Below, one piece after another: positions 1 to 7,531 of a stretch of 32,082 nucleotides of DNA. The stretch lies in contig JBKHHW010000022.1 of NCBI GenBank assembly GCA_046538945.1, forward strand, positions 1 to 32,082, read 5' to 3'. Source of the DNA: JAEZKC01 sp046538945. GTDB lineage: Bacteria; Fibrobacterota; Chitinivibrionia; Chitinivibrionales; Chitinispirillaceae. The position numbers and the translations under genes are program-made. Under the pieces are notes generated by a model. It was given only the letters and a program-made list of their open reading frames with translations, was not told where the DNA came from and did not search any database. Within the stretch, counting starts at the first letter, position 1. Every line of letters starts with the position of its first letter.

Positions 1-258
1 GGCGGACCGGTCACAGCAGACTACCATGAAGTATGGCAAAAGGCATGCAGCTACATTCTGGAGGATTTCACCCCCAACAGAGCTATAGGAAGAATAAAGC
101 AGTTTGGCGCCTACTACTCCCGCAATTTCTTCTTCGGACATCAGTTCTACGCCGCAATCCAGTCCTCCCCCGATATCCCAACCCTTCTGAAACGTGCTGA
201 CGAATTCCTCCTGAATGATCCCAGAGTGACCAAAGAGCCCTCTGTAATGGGAATATGA
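1..258 (+). CDS. C-terminal fragment of a probable tRNA-dihydrouridine synthase (5' end outside window)
   Basis: An open frame runs from base 1 to a TGA at 256-258 with no start inside the window, so this is the last 85 codons of a gene that begins upstream. The fragment is helical and rich in aromatic and basic residues, with a stretch of the type RIKQFGAYYSRN followed by GHQFYAAIQ and a leucine-rich helix. This resembles the C-terminal RNA-binding helical domain of Dus enzymes, which reduce uridine to dihydrouridine in tRNA using FMN. The catalytic barrel is not in the window, so the assignment rests on the tail alone. It lies on the same strand as trpS with 97 bp between, which would suit a small tRNA-related cluster. 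Other helical C-termini remain possible. Confidence 0.5.
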   Translation, partial: GGPVTADYHEVWQKACSYILEDFTPNRAIGRIKQFGAYYSRNFFFGHQFYAAIQSSPDIPTLLKRADEFLLNDPRVTKEPSVMGI

Positions 259-355
259 TCCGAACAAAACCGGTTTTTCTCGACCTCACCCAACGCAAAT
301 TTTAATTTTCTTCTTCTCTAATCGAATCTTTTTTTCAATTTCTCCAGGAGTTCTC

Positions 356-1318
356 ATGCGCATTCTTTCCGGAATCAAACCGTCAGGAACCATACACATC
401 GGCAACTATCTGGGTATGATCAGGCCCATGGTGAAATCCCAGGACCGCGGAGAGCTGTTCTGCTTCATAGCCAACCTCCACAGCCTCACCACCCTTTTCG
501 ACGGTCAGAAAATGGCCGCCTACACCAGAGAGGCGATTCTGGATCTGCTTGCCCTGGGAATCGATCCGGAAAAGTCAGTGTTCTGGCTTCAGTCCGACGT
601 CCCCGAGGTGGCCGAACTCACCTGGTACCTCAACAACATTACCCCGATAGGACTTCTGGAACGCTGCCATGCATTCAAGGATGCCACGGCCAAAAACATA
701 CCCGCCAACAACGGCCTATTCACCTACCCGGTACTCATGGCTGCAGATATCCTGCTCTATCAGAGCAATGTGGTGCCGGTGGGAAAGGACCAGAAACAGC
801 ACCTGGAGGTCACGCGCGATATTGCCGGAAAGTTCAACTCCACCTACGGCGAGGCGTTTACGATTCCCGAGCCGGAGATAACCGAGGAGATTGCGGTGAT
901 TCCCGGCACAGACGGGCAGAAGATGTCCAAGTCGTACGGCAACACGGTCGAGATCTTCGGTCCTGAAAAAGCGATCCGCAAAAAGATAATGAGCATAGTG
1001 ACCGATCCCACCCCGGTCGAAGCGCCAAAGGATCCCGAAAAGAGTGTGATTTTCGCCATTTACAAACTTTTCGCCAGCAGTGAGCAGAGTCAGCAGATGG
1101 AGGAAAGGTTCCGTGCGGGCGGCTACGGATACGGAAGTGCCAAAAAGGAGCTTTTCGAGGTGCTGTGGAACTACTTTCTTCCTTTCCGGGAGAGGCGCGA
1201 GGAGTTGGAGAGGAACGTCGACTATATCGATCAGGTGCGCAGGGAGGGGGCTCTCAAGGCGCGGGAGGTTGCCGGGGCGACTCTGGGCAGGGTCCGGGAG
1301 CTGGTGGGGGTTCTCTGA
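356..1318 (+). CDS. trpS: Tryptophanyl-tRNA synthetase
   Basis: Cytoplasmic class I aminoacyl-tRNA synthetase that activates tryptophan with ATP and charges tRNA-Trp. The 320-residue length is normal for bacterial TrpRS. The class I signature is PSGTIHIGNYLG at residues 9-20 (HIGN at 14-17), and the second ATP-binding motif KMSKS is at 189-193, followed by YGN. The substrate-pocket stretch with DILLYQSNVVPVGKDQKQH lies at about 131-149. An AGGAG ribosome binding site sits six bases before the ATG. The upstream 97 bp is T-rich. A REP hairpin begins 24 bp after the stop codon, so the transposase gene lies directly behind trpS. Assignment is secure. Confidence 0.97.
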   Translation: MRILSGIKPSGTIHIGNYLGMIRPMVKSQDRGELFCFIANLHSLTTLFDGQKMAAYTREAILDLLALGIDPEKSVFWLQSDVPEVAELTWYLNNITPIGLLERCHAFKDATAKNIPANNGLFTYPVLMAADILLYQSNVVPVGKDQKQHLEVTRDIAGKFNSTYGEAFTIPEPEITEEIAVIPGTDGQKMSKSYGNTVEIFGPEKAIRKKIMSIVTDPTPVEAPKDPEKSVIFAIYKLFASSEQSQQMEERFRAGGYGYGSAKKELFEVLWNYFLPFRERREELERNVDYIDQVRREGALKAREVAGATLGRVRELVGVL

Positions 1319-1341
1319 GAGCCGGCGGGGCCCCGGAATGC

Positions 1342-1383
1342 CCCGGAGGTGAATAAGTGTTTCGGCGATTTTTCACCTCCGGG
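1342..1383. repeat. REP element, left flank of the RAYT gene
   Basis: A perfect 12-bp inverted repeat: left arm CCCGGAGGTGAA (1342-1353), right arm TTCACCTCCGGG (1372-1383), with an 18-nt loop. It lies between trpS and the transposase, 69 bp before the chosen transposase ATG. The same arm sequence recurs at 2651, 14448 and, in degraded form, at 4015 and 4229. This matches what is expected of a repetitive extragenic palindrome mobilised by the adjacent RAYT. Confidence 0.85.
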
Positions 1384-1452
1384 AAGGTCCGTAATTTGCT
1401 ACTATCATCTCCCGTCATCGCCTCCATACACCTTGTACCGAAGGGAGTACCC

Positions 1453-2427
1453 ATGTGCACCAAACCCCGCATCATCGTTCCCGCTGTCTTCTACCATGTT
1501 TACTCCAAAGGTGTTTTCGGTGAGGATATTTTCCCCACTGAGGAACTGAAAACCTTTTTTCTCAAAGAATTGGCAATCACACTTAAGAAGTTTTCCTTCA
1601 CATGCTGCAGCTGGTCGCTGCAGAAGGATCATTATCATCTGGTGATCGAATCAAGCGAAATACCCATATCCAAATTCATGCAGCGGCTCAATTCCGTCTA
1701 CGCTAAAAAATTCAACCGCGAGCGCGGTCGAGAGGGAGTGGTCTTCTTCAGGCGGTATGCGTCTATCATAACCGAAGAAACAGAGCTCAGGAAACTGATC
1801 CGATACGTTCATCTGAACCCGGTTCGTTGCGGTGTATGTACTCTTGAAGACTTGGATCAATACCAATGGTGTGGGCATCGATCAGTCATACAGGAGGGAA
1901 AAGATGAAATCCTGAACAGAAACTCTCTTCTGGATCAGTTTCCCGGCCCGGATCCGTTTGGTCAGTACAGGGATTATCTCTCTTCAGAAAACCCCAACTG
2001 TGAAAATGATGAAACAATCAGGAAAGTCAGAGATGCAAACAAAGGAAAGATGAGTGTTTTTAAGCCGGAATGCTGGGTGATCGGCAGTCCTGATTTCGTC
2101 AGAAAGGTTCTGGAACTAGACCGTTGCAGAAGAGCCCGTGTGCCCCGGCATTTTACATTCAATACGCCTTTGGAGAAGATTCATGGGGCGCTGCAACTCT
2201 GTTTTTTTTGTGAGAAGGAGGAATTGTTTCACCAGGGCAGGGTCAATCAGAAATCGACATCCCGTGAGCTCTTCGCATATTTGGGAGTCTGCTGTTATGA
2301 TTTCCATGCCACTGAAATCGCCAGCTATCTGGGAGTTACCGGATCAGGAGTCTCCAGAATGGTTTCAAGATATGCACAAGTTGCCCAGCAGGAGTACCTG
2401 GTGAAATCAGTCCGCGGGTATTTGTAG
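1453..2427 (+). CDS. REP-associated tyrosine transposase (RAYT, IS200/IS605 Y1 family) with C-terminal helix-turn-helix
   Basis: A single-strand DNA transposase of the HUH/Y1 type; RAYTs cleave and join REP hairpins. The protein has 324 residues from ATG 1453, which has an AGGGAG ribosome binding site five bases upstream; an in-frame GTG at 1357 lies inside the REP hairpin and is unlikely. The fold is visible as a VFYHVYSKG strand, the metal-binding HYH at residues 60-62 after SLQKD, the candidate nucleophile Tyr83 in SVYAKKFN, and the family hallmark RYVHLNPVRCG (117-127). The C-terminus adds GSPDFV and a helix-turn-helix at about 285-308 (ATEIASYLGVTGSGVSRMV), seen in longer RAYTs. No stop or frameshift interrupts it. 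REP hairpins lie on both sides. Family assignment is strong; current activity is inferred only from intactness. Confidence 0.92.
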   Translation: MCTKPRIIVPAVFYHVYSKGVFGEDIFPTEELKTFFLKELAITLKKFSFTCCSWSLQKDHYHLVIESSEIPISKFMQRLNSVYAKKFNRERGREGVVFFRRYASIITEETELRKLIRYVHLNPVRCGVCTLEDLDQYQWCGHRSVIQEGKDEILNRNSLLDQFPGPDPFGQYRDYLSSENPNCENDETIRKVRDANKGKMSVFKPECWVIGSPDFVRKVLELDRCRRARVPRHFTFNTPLEKIHGALQLCFFCEKEELFHQGRVNQKSTSRELFAYLGVCCYDFHATEIASYLGVTGSGVSRMVSRYAQVAQQEYLVKSVRGYL

Positions 2428-2452
2428 TTGTTTCCTTCTGGTTCCTGACCGG

Positions 2453-2472
2453 TTCAGTTCAGTTCACTTCAC
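2453..2472. repeat. Short pentanucleotide repeat, TTCAG x2 then TTCAC x2
   Basis: Four consecutive five-base units lie 25 bp after the RAYT stop codon. A small perfect inverted repeat, AAGCATT (2478-2484) and AATGCTT (2491-2497), follows immediately. No T-tract follows it, so it is not a convincing terminator. No function is assigned. Confidence 0.4.
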
Positions 2473-2650
2473 ACCGGAAGCATTTAGTGGAATGCTTTAC
2501 TGGAATTGTATTGTCTCGTTATTGCGGTGAATCGACCGGCAGGTCTGATCTTTTTCTCCGCCCGGTTATATCTGATGGCAAATATTCCTGTATTTATCAA
2601 ACAAAGTGGGCTGGTGTTCACTGACGACTCCTCAAAAAAGAATTTCTACG

Positions 2651-2694
2651 CCCCGGAGGTGAATTTCTGAATCCGCAATGATTCACCTCCGGGG
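2651..2694. repeat. REP element, right flank of the RAYT gene
   Basis: A perfect 14-bp inverted repeat: CCCCGGAGGTGAAT (2651-2664) and ATTCACCTCCGGGG (2681-2694), separated by a 16-nt loop. It is the best-preserved copy of the family here, 223 bp after the RAYT stop and 15 bp from the end of the convergent HD-GYP gene. An alternative inner pairing, TGAAT (2668-2672) with ATTCA (2681-2685), could let the foot of the hairpin switch between two folds. Confidence 0.88.
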
Positions 2695-2709
2695 AGCGTA
2701 TCCCTTTGT

Positions 2710-3900
2710 TTACACCACCAGCTGCAGCACAAACCCTTTATGCTTGGAAAGGTCAATCAGAATAGGTCTTATTTTCTGATGATTTTTCGTTTCATACAAA
2801 ATGATCTCTGGATTCTCCAGATTTTCCAGATTATCCCTCGCAACCACTCCAATATAGCCCACAAGCTGGGAAGTAGGAGCGTCAAGAATCCTGATCCGAG
2901 CTCCAACCGGATAAAGCGGCACAATGGAAACCAGGGTTTTGACTATTTCGGAATTGAGAATCCTCCCACCCTGAGTTATGATCTCCCGTATTGCCTCCTT
3001 GGGATTCATCTTTTCACCACTGCGTTTTCTCCCTGTAAGCAGGTCATCGTAGGTAGCCGCAACTGCTACAATCTCTGCAAAACGGTGTATCATGTGCTGC
3101 CGGCAGAAATCCTTGAGTGGTGGCCGATTGTCACCCTTTATTCTCTGCGGATATCCGCTGCCGTCCTGGCATTCGTGATGCTGGAGCGCCACGGCTGCGC
3201 TGGTTGCAGGAATCAAATGATTTTGAGAAAGCATCAGATGACCGAAAACCGTATGCTGCTTGTAGAGATCATACTCCTCCTCGCTCATCTCAGCTCTGCT
3301 TTTCCCAATAACATGCTTAGGAAGAGCAATAAGCCCCAGGTCAAAATTCAGTGCCCCGATCCCGAGCTGTTTCATCTCCTCATATGAGAATTTGTACTTT
3401 TTTCCGATGCAAAGGGAAATTATTGTCACATTCATGGCATGATTCAGAAGCTCCGGTTTGGTCTGCTGCATAGCCGAAAGGTTAAGCACCACCGAACCCT
3501 GATTCATTATTTCGTCTACAAACTGTTCAAGCGCCTTGGTCATTCCAGCTGTCATTATGAATTTGCTTAGAAAATGTCTGTTCTCTTTTACAATTTCCTT
3601 GACACGATCCTTACTGCGCTTTCTAAACTGCTGAAATGCATTATCAAGCTCTTTTGAAGACTCGTTCAGAGATTGACACATCTCCTTCTGAGCTTCCTCA
3701 GAAACAACCGACGTGGGCTTCACCTCCTCGGTACCTTCCGCGTCAATAAGCACATTGGTGTAACCCAGCTGCTTGAGCCTCGAACGGTATCTCTCTTTGA
3801 TACGGAAGCCCGCTGCGAGAAGCAATTCACCAGAAGGCAGAAAGATTGACTCTCCCAGTACCATATCTTCATTCAAATCTTCAATATTGTACCTGACCAA
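2710..3900 (-). CDS. HD-GYP domain protein with degenerate active site
   Basis: HD-GYP proteins are normally metal-dependent phosphodiesterases that degrade cyclic di-GMP. This 396-residue cytoplasmic protein has the usual N-terminal HD-GYP companion region (about 1-60, with DLNEDMVLGESIF), a charged helical linker, and the HD-GYP core at about 145-300. Seen in the core are His154, His216, the pair His241-His242, Asp246 and the signature DGSGYP (246-251). However, the HD doublet is Phe186-Asp187, the lysine expected shortly after it is Leu190, and the aspartate of the usual VADVYDAL motif is Ala282 (VAVAATYDDL). Loss of these family ligands suggests it no longer hydrolyses c-di-GMP and may act as a receptor or scaffold. 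It is convergent with the RAYT gene and monocistronic as far as visible. Confidence 0.88.
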   Translation of the reverse strand: MVRYNIEDLNEDMVLGESIFLPSGELLLAAGFRIKERYRSRLKQLGYTNVLIDAEGTEEVKPTSVVSEEAQKEMCQSLNESSKELDNAFQQFRKRSKDRVKEIVKENRHFLSKFIMTAGMTKALEQFVDEIMNQGSVVLNLSAMQQTKPELLNHAMNVTIISLCIGKKYKFSYEEMKQLGIGALNFDLGLIALPKHVIGKSRAEMSEEEYDLYKQHTVFGHLMLSQNHLIPATSAAVALQHHECQDGSGYPQRIKGDNRPPLKDFCRQHMIHRFAEIVAVAATYDDLLTGRKRSGEKMNPKEAIREIITQGGRILNSEIVKTLVSIVPLYPVGARIRILDAPTSQLVGYIGVVARDNLENLENPEIILYETKNHQKIRPILIDLSKHKGFVLQLVV

Positions 3901-4014
3901 GAATTACACCTCTCGATTGCCGATTCACCTTTTTTTCATAATTATACAGTTCTGAACCCGCACGGTAAACGTTTTTCCTAATTACATTTCTCTGATGGCC
4001 TGATTAAGTTTTTT

Positions 4015-4058
4015 CCCCGGAGATGAATCCGTGCTGGTTCAACAATGCACCTCTGGGG
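4015..4058. repeat. Degraded REP element
   Basis: Left arm CCCCGGAGATGAAT (4015-4028) and right arm ATGCACCTCTGGGG (4045-4058) pair at 11 of 14 positions around a 16-nt loop. The spacing equals that of the 2651 copy, and each arm differs from the consensus at one or two positions, which points to decay of an older copy. Confidence 0.7.
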
Positions 4059-4228
4059 TAGCCTAAGTATTTGATATCAATTAAAATATTCAAAGTAGCC
4101 CTGATCTCAGACAAAGAAAGCTCATCAGCTGCCCGAAGATCAAAGATGAATATGCTAATCTCGAACTGTTCCGAGAAGAAAAGAAGCAGCACCAAAAGTT
4201 CATAAACTCAGTGAATAAGCTACCCCCT

Positions 4229-4273
4229 CCCCCAAAGGTGAATCCGTGCTGAATCAATTTTTCACCCCGGAGG
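4229..4273. repeat. Degraded REP element, second copy of a pair
   Basis: The left arm reads CCCCCAAAGGTGAAT (4229-4243) and the right side TTCACCCCGGAGG (4261-4273). It shares the loop-side sequence GAATCCGTGCTG with the copy at 4015, so these two are closer to each other than to the RAYT-flanking copies. The right arm looks rearranged relative to the consensus. Confidence 0.55.
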
Positions 4274-4294
4274 TAGGTCTCCCCCGCCCCGGCA

Positions 4295-5422
4295 TCATCC
4301 GGCCGAGTATGAATAAGCCTTAGGTACCGCCCTGATATAAAGATCATTATGCGAACTCTCATCCAGAACACCAGACACCCTGAAGTGACTCACTATCTCC
4401 GAACACTGTTCAGGTGTCACGATTATACTGCACCTCTCCCGTGCCGGAGATATTTCCTGTTTTTCGCCAGTCTGCATATGGCGGTATTCAGAAATCGTAG
4501 CCCCGGGCGCACCTGCACCCATGGCGATTTTCACATAATCCTCCCCTTCTCCCTCGTCACAGTGAAGAGCCAGTTCCTGAAGATTGATCATAAAACGCCT
4601 GTGGCGAGCACCTGTATAGGGGACACTCAGGCGTCTTCGACGCCACTCTGTGCCCCCCTTTATTTCATCCAGCGCCAGAACAACCTGCTCCATACTTGCT
4701 GCATGGCTCCGGGTTCCCTGGATCACCTTCATGTTGACCAAACCGCGACGGACCGGAAACTGGTAGATGAAACCTCTTCCGGGCTGATCCAGTTTCACAC
4801 TCTCCACGATGATACTCATGATCTCTTCCGCTTCATAGCTGTTCACAACGAGAGTCACGATCTCCTTTTCGGCCGGTATGGTTATCCTCCACAAACCGAG
4901 TCTGTCTCTCAGACCCGCGCCCTGACCGAAGGTGACCGTCGGTACACACGATCCGGTTTCAAGGGCAACCCGGGAGACAAGATCCCCCATACCCCGAAGC
5001 ACAATGCAGCATATACCCGTGAGCTGGGTCTGCATGCGAATTTTTTCTGCTGGCTGCAAAAGCTCTGTATTCTTGTCAATTCCACAGCTATCCCTGAGCA
5101 CCTCCACAGTTTCGCTGTACACGGAACCGCTGCCGAACACGTTGAGTTTGAATTTTTCCGCCATGAGCTGAAGAGCCCGTTGCTCAAGCTCCGGGGTCAC
5201 CAGAAAGGAAAGGACATCCACCGAGTTTGAACTGATCTGCTCTGTTCTGCGCATAATACTTGCCAAAAAGCCGCTGGTTTCCTTCAGCACGGCAGCTCGG
5301 CCGCTGATATGGCTTTGAACCTTCACACCGCATTCCGTAATTGTCTGCTGGGGAGGTTTATCCTGGAAATCCTTATTGACAACTGCGGTTATTCTGCAGG
5401 CTACATTTTTTTCATCCCGCAC
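4295..5422 (-). CDS. Tandem PII-like domain protein, probable regulator of the adjacent DUF1538 protein
   Basis: PII proteins are small trimeric sensors that bind adenine nucleotides and control transporters or enzymes. The start is taken as GTG 5422, giving 375 residues, because an AGGAGA site lies eight bases upstream; the longer frame to 5560 only overlaps the neighbouring gene. A first PII-like domain spans about 135-235, with FGQGAGLRDRLGLW (165-178), AEKEIVTLVV (184-193) and a PGRGFIYQFPV stretch (214-224). A second, more divergent one spans about 275-375, with GAGAPGATIS (302-311). Residues 67-115 may be a third partial copy. It overlaps the DUF1538 gene by 11 bp, implying translational coupling. 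The effector is unknown. No membrane segments are seen, so it probably acts in the cytoplasm on the membrane partner. Confidence 0.75.
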   Translation of the reverse strand: MRDEKNVACRITAVVNKDFQDKPPQQTITECGVKVQSHISGRAAVLKETSGFLASIMRRTEQISSNSVDVLSFLVTPELEQRALQLMAEKFKLNVFGSGSVYSETVEVLRDSCGIDKNTELLQPAEKIRMQTQLTGICCIVLRGMGDLVSRVALETGSCVPTVTFGQGAGLRDRLGLWRITIPAEKEIVTLVVNSYEAEEIMSIIVESVKLDQPGRGFIYQFPVRRGLVNMKVIQGTRSHAASMEQVVLALDEIKGGTEWRRRRLSVPYTGARHRRFMINLQELALHCDEGEGEDYVKIAMGAGAPGATISEYRHMQTGEKQEISPARERCSIIVTPEQCSEIVSHFRVSGVLDESSHNDLYIRAVPKAYSYSAG

Positions 5423-7430
5423 TGAAGGACTCTCCTTTCTTATTCCCCACCATTTCCGATGCGTAAGCTTTCTTTCTGTAGGTGACCACCACTCCCACAA
5501 ACAGCACGGTAAGAATCGGCCAGACTGATGCAAGTGCAAGCATTCCGAACCCGTCAACAACTCCCATCTGACTTCCCACTCCCAATCCCATTGCCAGAAC
5601 CAGCGGTACGGTAACCGGACCCGTTGTCACCCCGGCCGAATCCCAACCGATATTCACGTAGTCTTCCGATGATATGAACGTCAGAAACAGCACAAGAATG
5701 TAGGGTGGAACAATCAGATAGATAAGAGGAATGTCCCAGATGATTTTCACAATCCCGAATGCCAGCCCGATTCCCACACCGAGAGCAACTGTATGCATGA
5801 TCGTGCTCTGTTTGAATGTACCCACTGTCAGCTCCTCCACCGTCAGCCCCAAAGCATTGAGTGCCGGTTCGGCGAACGTGGCCCCGTAGCCCATTACAAA
5901 TGCAAATAGAATAAGTATGATCACTCCCATTCTTTCCCATATGGGTCCACGGGTAGGCACGTATTCATACTGTCGAGTTTCAGGATCGTAGTTCCGGGAA
6001 CTGTACGGAAGCGGCTCGATCCGGCTGTCCTGCTTTAAATAGAAAAAGTGCTCCCGCTGCCCGTCAGGTGTGATGGCTGAATTAACAATAGAAGTGTCGA
6101 AATATCGGATCACCTGCAGTTTTTCCTCAAGTTCCACATTTCTAAATGTAGCAGGCAACACTCTCCCCACCTGATTCCCCAGTTGAGAAAGACCGAAATA
6201 CATTCCGATATTGAAAAAGGTGATCCCGATGAAAGCGAACACGATTCCCGTAAGTATCACATCTGAACGCGCAAGTCTTTCTCTCAGAAACACTTTGAGT
6301 ATGATAATCAGAAATAGAGTTAGCGGTACAATTGCCTGCAGTGCTACTCTCAAATTGTCCAGAATGATCTGCCAGATCATCCCGAGAGTGATCTCAGGAA
6401 CTGAAAACGCATCGCCATTTTCGGAGACATCCGGATCACCCTGCTGAGCTTCACGCTCTACTAATTCGGGCCAGGGAGAAGGTAGCATTTGTGCCTCCCG
6501 GGGTGATACATTCTGTGCAACATACTCGACCAGATGCTCCTCAGAGTCAAACAGCCTAAGAACATCCGGGCGGTTTTCCTGTAAGACAAACCTCTCCACC
6601 GGCATCGGTTCCGGTACCCTGTCAAGGAAGGGAATACCCACGAGCTGAACGGTCAGAACCGGAAACAGAGAAGCCAGGGTGACAACTCCGAACCCCGAGG
6701 TGCCCAGTCCGGTTCCGCCTACAATACGGCACACTCCGATTCCGAGAGCGAGAACCAGGGGAACTGTTACCGGTCCGGTAGTCACTCCTCCACTGTCCCA
6801 CGCGATGCCGACAAGATAGGCCATATTGGGATCAAGTGTTGACCAGATTGTCAGAATCAGAAGCAGAAGCATAAGTATGACCACAAACGGCTTTAGCGAC
6901 AAGCTGTAAAGAAATCGGACCATCCCGAAGACAACCGCCAACCCTACCCCGACAGCAATGGCAAAGACAAGATAATCGGAATAGCGATTGAGAAGTAGAA
7001 AAAGAAGCGGCGCATCCCAGGCTTTCACAGCGGATCCGGCAGCCCGAAGAATACCGATTGCAGGTTCCGCAAGAGTAGCCACTATTCCTAAAAAGAAAGA
7101 AAATACAAGAACCAGGGGAAGCTTAGCTTTCCGGGGAAGCTTGATTCCGAGCAGTTCTCCCAGAGGCATGATCCCGAGAAAGAGCCCTTCCATGAAAAAC
7201 ATGAGCCCGAAAATGACCATCACCATGCCGAGGCTTACTGCGAGAGCGTTAGTCACACTGACGCGCAGGACCAGAGTCTGGAAAAAAAGAAGATAAAGAG
7301 TTATGAAGGTGACAGATTTGAGCTGGTTAAGAATTCTCTTTTTTACGTAGGGGACCAGCAGACTTATTCCCTGACTGACCGTGACCTTAATTTTTCCATG
7401 CTGGTTCATCCTCTTGTCACCGTCAGCCAT
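5412..7430 (-). CDS. Membrane protein with two DUF1538 domains, candidate transporter
   Basis: A 672-residue integral membrane protein with many hydrophobic helices. The glycine-rich motif WDSGGVTTGPVTVPLVLA occurs at 211-228 and again as WDSAGVTTGPVTVPLVLA at 596-613. Each copy is preceded by a related TLAEPA or TFAEPA helix (119-124 and near 500), so the protein is an internal duplication. Hydrophilic segments lie between the halves (about 270-350) and at about 415-475. The DUF1538 family has no established function that I know of. Inverted or duplicated halves with conserved Gly/Thr/Pro loops are typical of secondary transporters, so transport is an inference. The ATG at 7430 has a GGAG site eight bases upstream. 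The gene overlaps the PII-like gene by 11 bp. The long hairpin at 7478-7519 isolates it from the upstream gene. Confidence 0.85.
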   Translation of the reverse strand: MADGDKRMNQHGKIKVTVSQGISLLVPYVKKRILNQLKSVTFITLYLLFFQTLVLRVSVTNALAVSLGMVMVIFGLMFFMEGLFLGIMPLGELLGIKLPRKAKLPLVLVFSFFLGIVATLAEPAIGILRAAGSAVKAWDAPLLFLLLNRYSDYLVFAIAVGVGLAVVFGMVRFLYSLSLKPFVVILMLLLLILTIWSTLDPNMAYLVGIAWDSGGVTTGPVTVPLVLALGIGVCRIVGGTGLGTSGFGVVTLASLFPVLTVQLVGIPFLDRVPEPMPVERFVLQENRPDVLRLFDSEEHLVEYVAQNVSPREAQMLPSPWPELVEREAQQGDPDVSENGDAFSVPEITLGMIWQIILDNLRVALQAIVPLTLFLIIILKVFLRERLARSDVILTGIVFAFIGITFFNIGMYFGLSQLGNQVGRVLPATFRNVELEEKLQVIRYFDTSIVNSAITPDGQREHFFYLKQDSRIEPLPYSSRNYDPETRQYEYVPTRGPIWERMGVIILILFAFVMGYGATFAEPALNALGLTVEELTVGTFKQSTIMHTVALGVGIGLAFGIVKIIWDIPLIYLIVPPYILVLFLTFISSEDYVNIGWDSAGVTTGPVTVPLVLAMGLGVGSQMGVVDGFGMLALASVWPILTVLFVGVVVTYRKKAYASEMVGNKKGESFSAG

Positions 7431-7477
7431 CTATTCTCCAGGTTGCATTCAGGACCAGAAAAGGAAAAACGGGACAT

Positions 7478-7519
7478 AAAAGCAAACCCGGTTTATTTGA
7501 GTGAACCGGGTTTGCTTTT
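7478..7519 (-). terminator. Rho-independent terminator after the SUMF1-domain gene
   Basis: A perfect 16-bp inverted repeat: AAAAGCAAACCCGGTT (7478-7493) and AACCGGGTTTGCTTTT (7504-7519), with a 10-nt loop. Read on the minus strand it follows the stop at 7532 and ends in a T run. The A/T symmetry would allow function in both directions, but only the minus strand has genes entering it. Confidence 0.9.
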
Positions 7520-7531
7520 CAAAATGTTGTT

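Larger units (their letters stand above)
3901..4294. other. 394-bp intergenic region holding two degraded REP copies
   Basis: This stretch lies between the start of the HD-GYP gene and the end of the PII-like gene, both on the minus strand. It includes the HD-GYP promoter region next to 3901 and two REP-like hairpins at 4015 and 4229. The copies are bounded on their inner sides by an imperfect inverted repeat, GGGGTAGCCTA (4055-4065) and TAAGCTACCCC (4216-4226), matching at 10 of 11 positions. An open frame from 4085 to 4252 on the plus strand has protein-like composition but no start codon or family I recognise; it may be a gene remnant. Confidence 0.6.

Noticed and set aside
247..355. Palindrome AAAACCGGTTTT and T runs as a terminator before trpS
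   Set aside because: The palindrome has no loop and the T runs are not attached to a stable stem.
1357..1452. Upstream GTG start for the RAYT
   Set aside because: The extra 32 residues would be encoded by the REP hairpin itself; ATG 1453 has a good site and matches the usual family start.
4085..4252. Small protein gene between the two decayed REP copies
   Set aside because: There is no start codon at its beginning and no family match by eye; it was kept only as a possible remnant in the findings.
4349..5230. Long plus-strand open frame (293 codons) opposite the PII-like gene
   Set aside because: It is antisense to a gene with recognisable PII motifs, a good ribosome binding site and coupling to its neighbour; its own translation shows no domain.
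5423..5560. 46-residue N-terminal extension of the PII-like protein
   Set aside because: It lies wholly inside the DUF1538 gene in another frame, has no family-like sequence, and a well-placed ribosome binding site supports GTG 5422.
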